Shown piece by piece: positions 45,090 through 46,602 of a DNA stretch of 46,602 nt. Origin of the DNA: JBFIHZ01 sp041601535. Its GTDB lineage: Bacteria > Pseudomonadota > Gammaproteobacteria > Xanthomonadales > SZUA-36. The position numbers and the translations under genes are program-made. How positions within the stretch are numbered: the first letter of the stretch is position 1; every line of letters begins with the position of its first letter. The stretch is from the NCBI GenBank assembly GCA_041601535.1, contig JBFIHZ010000003.1, positions 1 to 46,602 on the forward strand, in the 5' to 3' direction. The notes beneath the pieces are model-generated. The model was given only the letters and a program-made list of their open reading frames with translations. It was not told where the DNA came from and searched no databases.

Positions 45090-45128
45090 CGGGAATTGCC
45101 TCCGTGCCAGGTCCAGGTGCGCCGCGCC

Positions 45129-46433
45129 TTAACGCCCGGCGCTGACGGCAGCGGAAATAACTTCCTGGAATTTCATTTCATTGTCCGACACTTTAGCGTG
45201 TTCCAGCACCCAGTCAACAACTTGCTCTTCCAGTACGGAGTTCTCAACCTGTGCCACAAGTTGCTGATTACCATAATAGAGCTGGATGACTTCGTTCGGA
45301 TCCTCGTACGTCTGTGCGATGGTTTCGATGGCGGAGCGAACCTTGGCGGGGTCAACCCGCATGGCGTTCTGCCGTGCCAGCTCACCCATCAACAAGCCAC
45401 CCCGCACCCGGTTTGCCGCAAGCTCCATATAGGCTTCAGACTCTTCAGCGGAAGCTTCGCGACCCTGCTGTGACGCTGCGCGGGATGCCAGGCTGGCAGC
45501 TTCCTGCCTGACAATGCTTTGCGGTATTTCCAGGTCTGGCATGGAGTTGACCAGCGCATCGATAATGCGCACTTTCAAAATTGACGTTGTGGCCTGATTC
45601 AGTTCGCGTTCCAGATTGGCGCGAATTTCCGCACGCAAAGACTCTTCGGTACCGTCTTCGACTCCGAAACTGCGAATAAATTCCTCATTCACTTCGGGCA
45701 TGCTGGATTCGGCAACGCCGGTGACTTTCAGTTCCACCCGTGCGGTCTTTCCGGCCAGCCCCTGCTCGCGAAAATTGTCCGGAAAGGTCAGCTCCACTTC
45801 CGACTCATCACCGGTTTTCATGGTGCTGACGGCAGATTCCAGGCTGGCAAAATCCGTGTCGCCCATAATGATGCCCAGGCGCTGGTGACCCTGCTCTGGC
45901 ACCCTGCCCTCATCGGTATGGCCTACATATTCAAACAATACCTGGTCGCCGGCCTGGGGGGTGCGCTCAACCTGATCCCAGCTTTTGCGCTGCTCACGCA
46001 GAGTATTGAGCATTTCGTCAATATCTTCTTCAGAAACTTCGGCCTGCGGTTTCTCAATCTCCAGCGACGCCACGTCCACCTTGTCGATTTCCGGATACAC
46101 TTCGACCAGTGCGGAAAACTTGAGATCGCCCCGGGTGACATCTTCCGGTGCCTCGGCAACCCGCGGCGTGGAAGCCAGGCGTAACTGCTGATCGCGTATG
46201 GCCTGCTGCAAACTGCTTTGCATGGTTTCGTTGGCCACCTCCAAACGCACCTGCTTGCCATAACGCTGACGTACAACGCTAAGCGGCACGCGGCCCGGGC
46301 GGAAACCCTTGATTTTCACCTGCTTGGTCATTTCCTGCAGGCGGGAGTCTACTTTTTGCTGAATCTCAGCTTCGGGGATTTCAACGGTTACGCGCCGTTC
46401 CAATCCACCAGTGTTTTCTACGGAAACTTGCAT
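45129..46433 (-). CDS. tig: Trigger factor
   Basis: Ribosome-bound chaperone of 434 aa. The N-terminal ribosome-binding signature GFRPGRVPLSVV is near 42; the FKBP-type peptidyl-prolyl isomerase domain is at about 155-240 and the helical C-terminal arms follow. The start is ATG at 46433 (MQVSVENTGGLERRV), the family start. The open frame to 46529 runs into tRNA-Leu and is rejected. The conserved tig-clpP-clpX-lon order follows. Confidence 0.97.
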   Translation of the reverse strand: MQVSVENTGGLERRVTVEIPEAEIQQKVDSRLQEMTKQVKIKGFRPGRVPLSVVRQRYGKQVRLEVANETMQSSLQQAIRDQQLRLASTPRVAEAPEDVTRGDLKFSALVEVYPEIDKVDVASLEIEKPQAEVSEEDIDEMLNTLREQRKSWDQVERTPQAGDQVLFEYVGHTDEGRVPEQGHQRLGIIMGDTDFASLESAVSTMKTGDESEVELTFPDNFREQGLAGKTARVELKVTGVAESSMPEVNEEFIRSFGVEDGTEESLRAEIRANLERELNQATTSILKVRIIDALVNSMPDLEIPQSIVRQEAASLASRAASQQGREASAEESEAYMELAANRVRGGLLMGELARQNAMRVDPAKVRSAIETIAQTYEDPNEVIQLYYGNQQLVAQVENSVLEEQVVDWVLEHAKVSDNEMKFQEVISAAVSAGR

Positions 46434-46487
46434 CTGCTTACCCGGTTTGATGATTATCGAAAATTCAGGGAGCCCTGGAAGTGACGG

Positions 46488-46574
<87 letters not shown>

Positions 46575-46602
46575 TACTCGAGAGACTTGATTGCTGCGGT
46601 TC

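Overview
The window is a chromosomal segment of a moderately GC-rich gammaproteobacterium. Two gene blocks show this: asd-fimV-truA-trpF...accD-folC-SPOR-cvpA-purF and tig-clpP-clpX-lon-hupB-tRNAs-ppiD-fabI. Both match, in content and nearly in order, what is known from Pseudomonas and relatives. FimV, a DksA, a SufE, an Oar-like TonB-dependent receptor and an M2 peptidase fit a free-living, peptide-using lineage. The trpB-trpA pair between trpF and accD is as in Xanthomonas-type lineages. The species cannot be fixed from this sequence.

Region 1 (1-14250, all minus strand) is a tightly packed biosynthetic block, transcribed prmB, aroC, asd, fimV, truA, trpF, trpB, trpA, accD, folC, SPOR protein, cvpA, purF. 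Stop-start overlaps of a few bases join truA/trpF and trpB/trpA. An intrinsic terminator lies between fimV and truA. Region 2 (14.3-20.3 kb) holds a Sco-type copper chaperone and phosphatidylserine decarboxylase on the plus strand, an M2 lipoprotein peptidase on the minus strand, an unrecognised secreted protein, and the nucleosidase PpnN.

Region 3 (20.3-26.8 kb) is the most accessory part. It has a BlaI-type repressor, an M56 (BlaR1-like) membrane protease carrying a periplasmic TonB C-terminal domain, and a large Oar-like TonB-dependent receptor, all on the minus strand. A TGTAAATAC motif lies just upstream of the -10 candidates of both blaI and the receptor gene, which suggests one regulon and perhaps a surface-receptor/protease/repressor signalling route. 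Next comes tRNA-Pro(CGG). Its 3' tail is duplicated 176 bp downstream, with an array of small hairpins between the copies: an unusual tRNA-derived repeat structure.

Region 4 (26.8-37.5 kb) contains an MBL-fold hydrolase, a ZIP-like membrane protein, a DUF1232-like protein, pepQ, cysS (preceded by 13-bp tandem repeats), sufE, an OmpA-family porin with a polyproline linker, a dksA with a reduced C-T-C-A zinc-finger motif, yidD, a dihydroorotase with a DDQVH variant metal motif, and fabI. Region 5 (37.5-46.6 kb, minus strand) is the protein quality-control block: tRNA-Leu, tig, clpP, clpX, lon, hupB, tRNA-Val, tRNA-Asp, ppiD. Several intrinsic terminators can be read directly from the sequence. 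No CRISPR array, transposase, integrase or rRNA gene was seen.
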